Positions 62,156 through 64,000 of a DNA stretch of 64,000 nt are shown here, in pieces. The DNA lies in contig JAFYYG010000037.1 of NCBI GenBank assembly GCA_017557625.1, positions 1 through 64,000 of the forward strand, given 5' to 3'. The stretch comes from Muribaculaceae bacterium (GTDB taxonomy: Bacteria > Bacteroidota > Bacteroidia > Bacteroidales > Muribaculaceae). Under the pieces are notes generated by a model. It saw only the letters and a program-made list of their open reading frames with translations, did not search any database and was not told where the DNA came from. The position numbers and the translations under genes are program-made. Every line of letters begins with the position of its first letter. Within the stretch, counting starts at the first letter, position 1.

Positions 62156-62677
62156 ATGATTACCAGCGATGAAATAATCGCCATAGGCAAGTTCAACAAA
62201 CCACATGGCATCAGCGGGGAGATTTCGGCAACGATTAACACCCTTACGGATGTGTTGAACAATTGTTCTTGCATTGTGTGTGACATTGATGGGATTTTTG
62301 TTCCTTTCTTTATTAAGGCTTTGCGAAACAAGTCACAAGAGACGTTTCTACTTTCCATTGACGACATCAATAGCGACGAAGAAGCTGCGATACTGGTAAA
62401 TAAAGACATCTATGTGAAACGCAGTGAGTATTACGAAGTCATTGAAGACGAAGACAGAATTCCTCTAGACTTCTTTATGAATTTCAACGCTATTGTAAAC
62501 GAAATTAATGGCAAAATCGTGGATATTGATGACTCTACTGCCAACGTCCTGTTTGTTATCGAAACCACCGACGGGAAATCAATCCTCATTCCGGCTGTGG
62601 AAGAGTTCATAACCGATTTTGACAGCAAAGAAAGAACAATAAAAATGGAGGTCCCCGATGAACTCCTTAATCTATAG
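62156..62677 (+). CDS. rimM: Ribosome maturation factor RimM
   Basis: The 173-residue protein has the RimM start IIAIGKFNKPHGISGEI, the SIDDINSDEEAAILVNKDIYV region and a PRC-barrel-like C-terminal half (GKSILIPAVEEFITDFD). It assists 30S head assembly. The length is normal. It is flanked on both sides by CGATAAACG-type repeats. Confidence 0.93.
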   Translation: MITSDEIIAIGKFNKPHGISGEISATINTLTDVLNNCSCIVCDIDGIFVPFFIKALRNKSQETFLLSIDDINSDEEAAILVNKDIYVKRSEYYEVIEDEDRIPLDFFMNFNAIVNEINGKIVDIDDSTANVLFVIETTDGKSILIPAVEEFITDFDSKERTIKMEVPDELLNL

Positions 62678-62710
62678 CTATAAGCAGAAAATAAAAATGT
62701 AGAACAGCTC

Positions 62711-62744
62711 CCGATAAACGATAAACGAACAACGATAAACGAAA
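62711..62744 (+). repeat. (CGATAAACG)n leader repeat before the OmpA-like gene
   Basis: CGATAAACGATAAACGAAC and AACGATAAACGAAAC units on the sense strand end 9 bases before the ATG at 62754. Confidence 0.7.
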
Positions 62745-62753
62745 CCAGATGAT

Positions 62754-63371
62754 ATGAACAAATTTTTTAATTACATTAAAGCAATCACTCTGATGATTGC
62801 CTCCGTATGCAGCTTATCGATGATTGCGCAAGTCAACAACTATCGTAGTCTTGATGAGGCCATCAACTCGCCAATGATAAAAGACAATAAAGTGCGCAAT
62901 GCGGTTAGTGCCTATCAGACTAGGCTTGTCAACGATCTGGCCGATGATTATAATGTCAACTTAATTAGAAATGATGAAGTTATCGTTATCACTATTCCTG
63001 CAGATTTGTTTTTTGAGGCTAATGCAACAGAACTAAGCCGCAAAGCCGATGACATACTCTATAAAATTACACAATTCCTTAAAGTTCCGGGATTCTATCA
63101 TCTTGCTCTTGCTATGTATCATGACAACACTGGTTCGCCACGCTACTGCAAAGAGTTGACCGACAAGCGAATACAAAGCATTGTTGAGTGGTTTACCATA
63201 AACACCAACAGCCGACAATACATTTCGTCATTCTCCTTTGGCGATAAAGACCCTATACTTGAGAACAACTCAATGAATAACCGCCGAATGAACCGTAGAC
63301 TTGTCATCTACCTAATCCCGGACAACGTCATGTTTGACAATGCGAAAAGAAATCTTTTGAATAAAAGATAG
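62754..63371 (+). CDS. OmpA-like C-terminal domain protein, exported
   Basis: The 205-residue protein has a signal peptide (...LMIASVCSLSMIAQ) and an OmpA/MotB-like peptidoglycan-binding domain in its second half: FFEANATELSRKADDILYKI, then CKELTDKRIQSIVEWF and NNRRMNRRLVIYLI. The usual NxxLSxxRA motif is degenerate (CKELTDKRI), so peptidoglycan binding is less certain. Expected to be in the periplasm. Confidence 0.83.
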   Translation: MNKFFNYIKAITLMIASVCSLSMIAQVNNYRSLDEAINSPMIKDNKVRNAVSAYQTRLVNDLADDYNVNLIRNDEVIVITIPADLFFEANATELSRKADDILYKITQFLKVPGFYHLALAMYHDNTGSPRYCKELTDKRIQSIVEWFTINTNSRQYISSFSFGDKDPILENNSMNNRRMNRRLVIYLIPDNVMFDNAKRNLLNKR

Positions 63372-63379
63372 AGTAGAGA

Positions 63380-64000
<621 letters not shown>

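Overview
The window is a stretch of a Bacteroidales chromosome, probably from a gut Muribaculaceae- or Prevotellaceae-like bacterium. This rests on many TAnnTTTG -7 boxes, leaders without Shine-Dalgarno sites, and family content typical of the phylum: DUF4290, DUF4252, DUF4293, DUF5063, a DUF1599/DoxX/tpiA block, a type IX secretion tail-like protein, Bacteroidetes LptD, and BspA-like leucine-rich repeat (LRR) proteins with a dockerin-like tail. I see no rRNA, tRNA, CRISPR array, transposase or prophage.

Layout. 1-3000: a leftward operon of an unknown 330-residue protein and a large BspA-like surface protein cut by the window edge. 3000-3512: a repeat-rich spacer. 3513-9841: NhaD antiporter, DUF4293 protein, TPR protein and a secreted M3 peptidase. 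9842-11158: hairpin-rich spacer, a MITE-like element and a YefM/YoeB toxin-antitoxin pair. 11159-16022: a second leader + small gene + BspA-like operon pointing right. 16023-25418: pyruvate:ferredoxin oxidoreductase, DUF1599, DoxX, tpiA and mutS2. 25785-34025: lptD, HD hydrolase, ilvE, a metallo-hydrolase, rsmG and envelope proteins. 34118-39497: a 58-residue secreted peptide, a second M3 peptidase, an EEP-family protein and two rhomboids. 39749-47792: HU, ppdK, a Cys-rich protein, TSCPD, Crp/Fnr, hisS, a zinc peptidase and two small lipoproteins. 47871-64000: DEAD-box helicase, thioredoxin lipoprotein, TsaC- and TsaB-type tRNA-modification genes, peptidases, phospho-sugar mutase, nadD, gmk, yicC, rimM, an OmpA-like protein and the start of proS.

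Most of the window is housekeeping: pyruvate/PEP metabolism (nifJ, ppdK, tpiA), translation (hisS, proS, rimM, rsmG, t6A synthesis), nucleotide and NAD synthesis, outer-membrane assembly and peptide turnover.

The accessory interest is at 1-16300. Two BspA-like operons point away from each other, and each starts with a related ~190-nt leader that has conserved hairpins and an 8-9 C run beginning at the predicted transcription start. Between the leader and the LRR gene each operon carries a different small gene, one unrecognised and one PD-(D/E)XK-nuclease-like. The second striking layer is a set of short degenerate tandem repeats in intergenic regions. They lie on the sense strand just before promoters or start codons, and one such repeat has entered the mutS2 reading frame.
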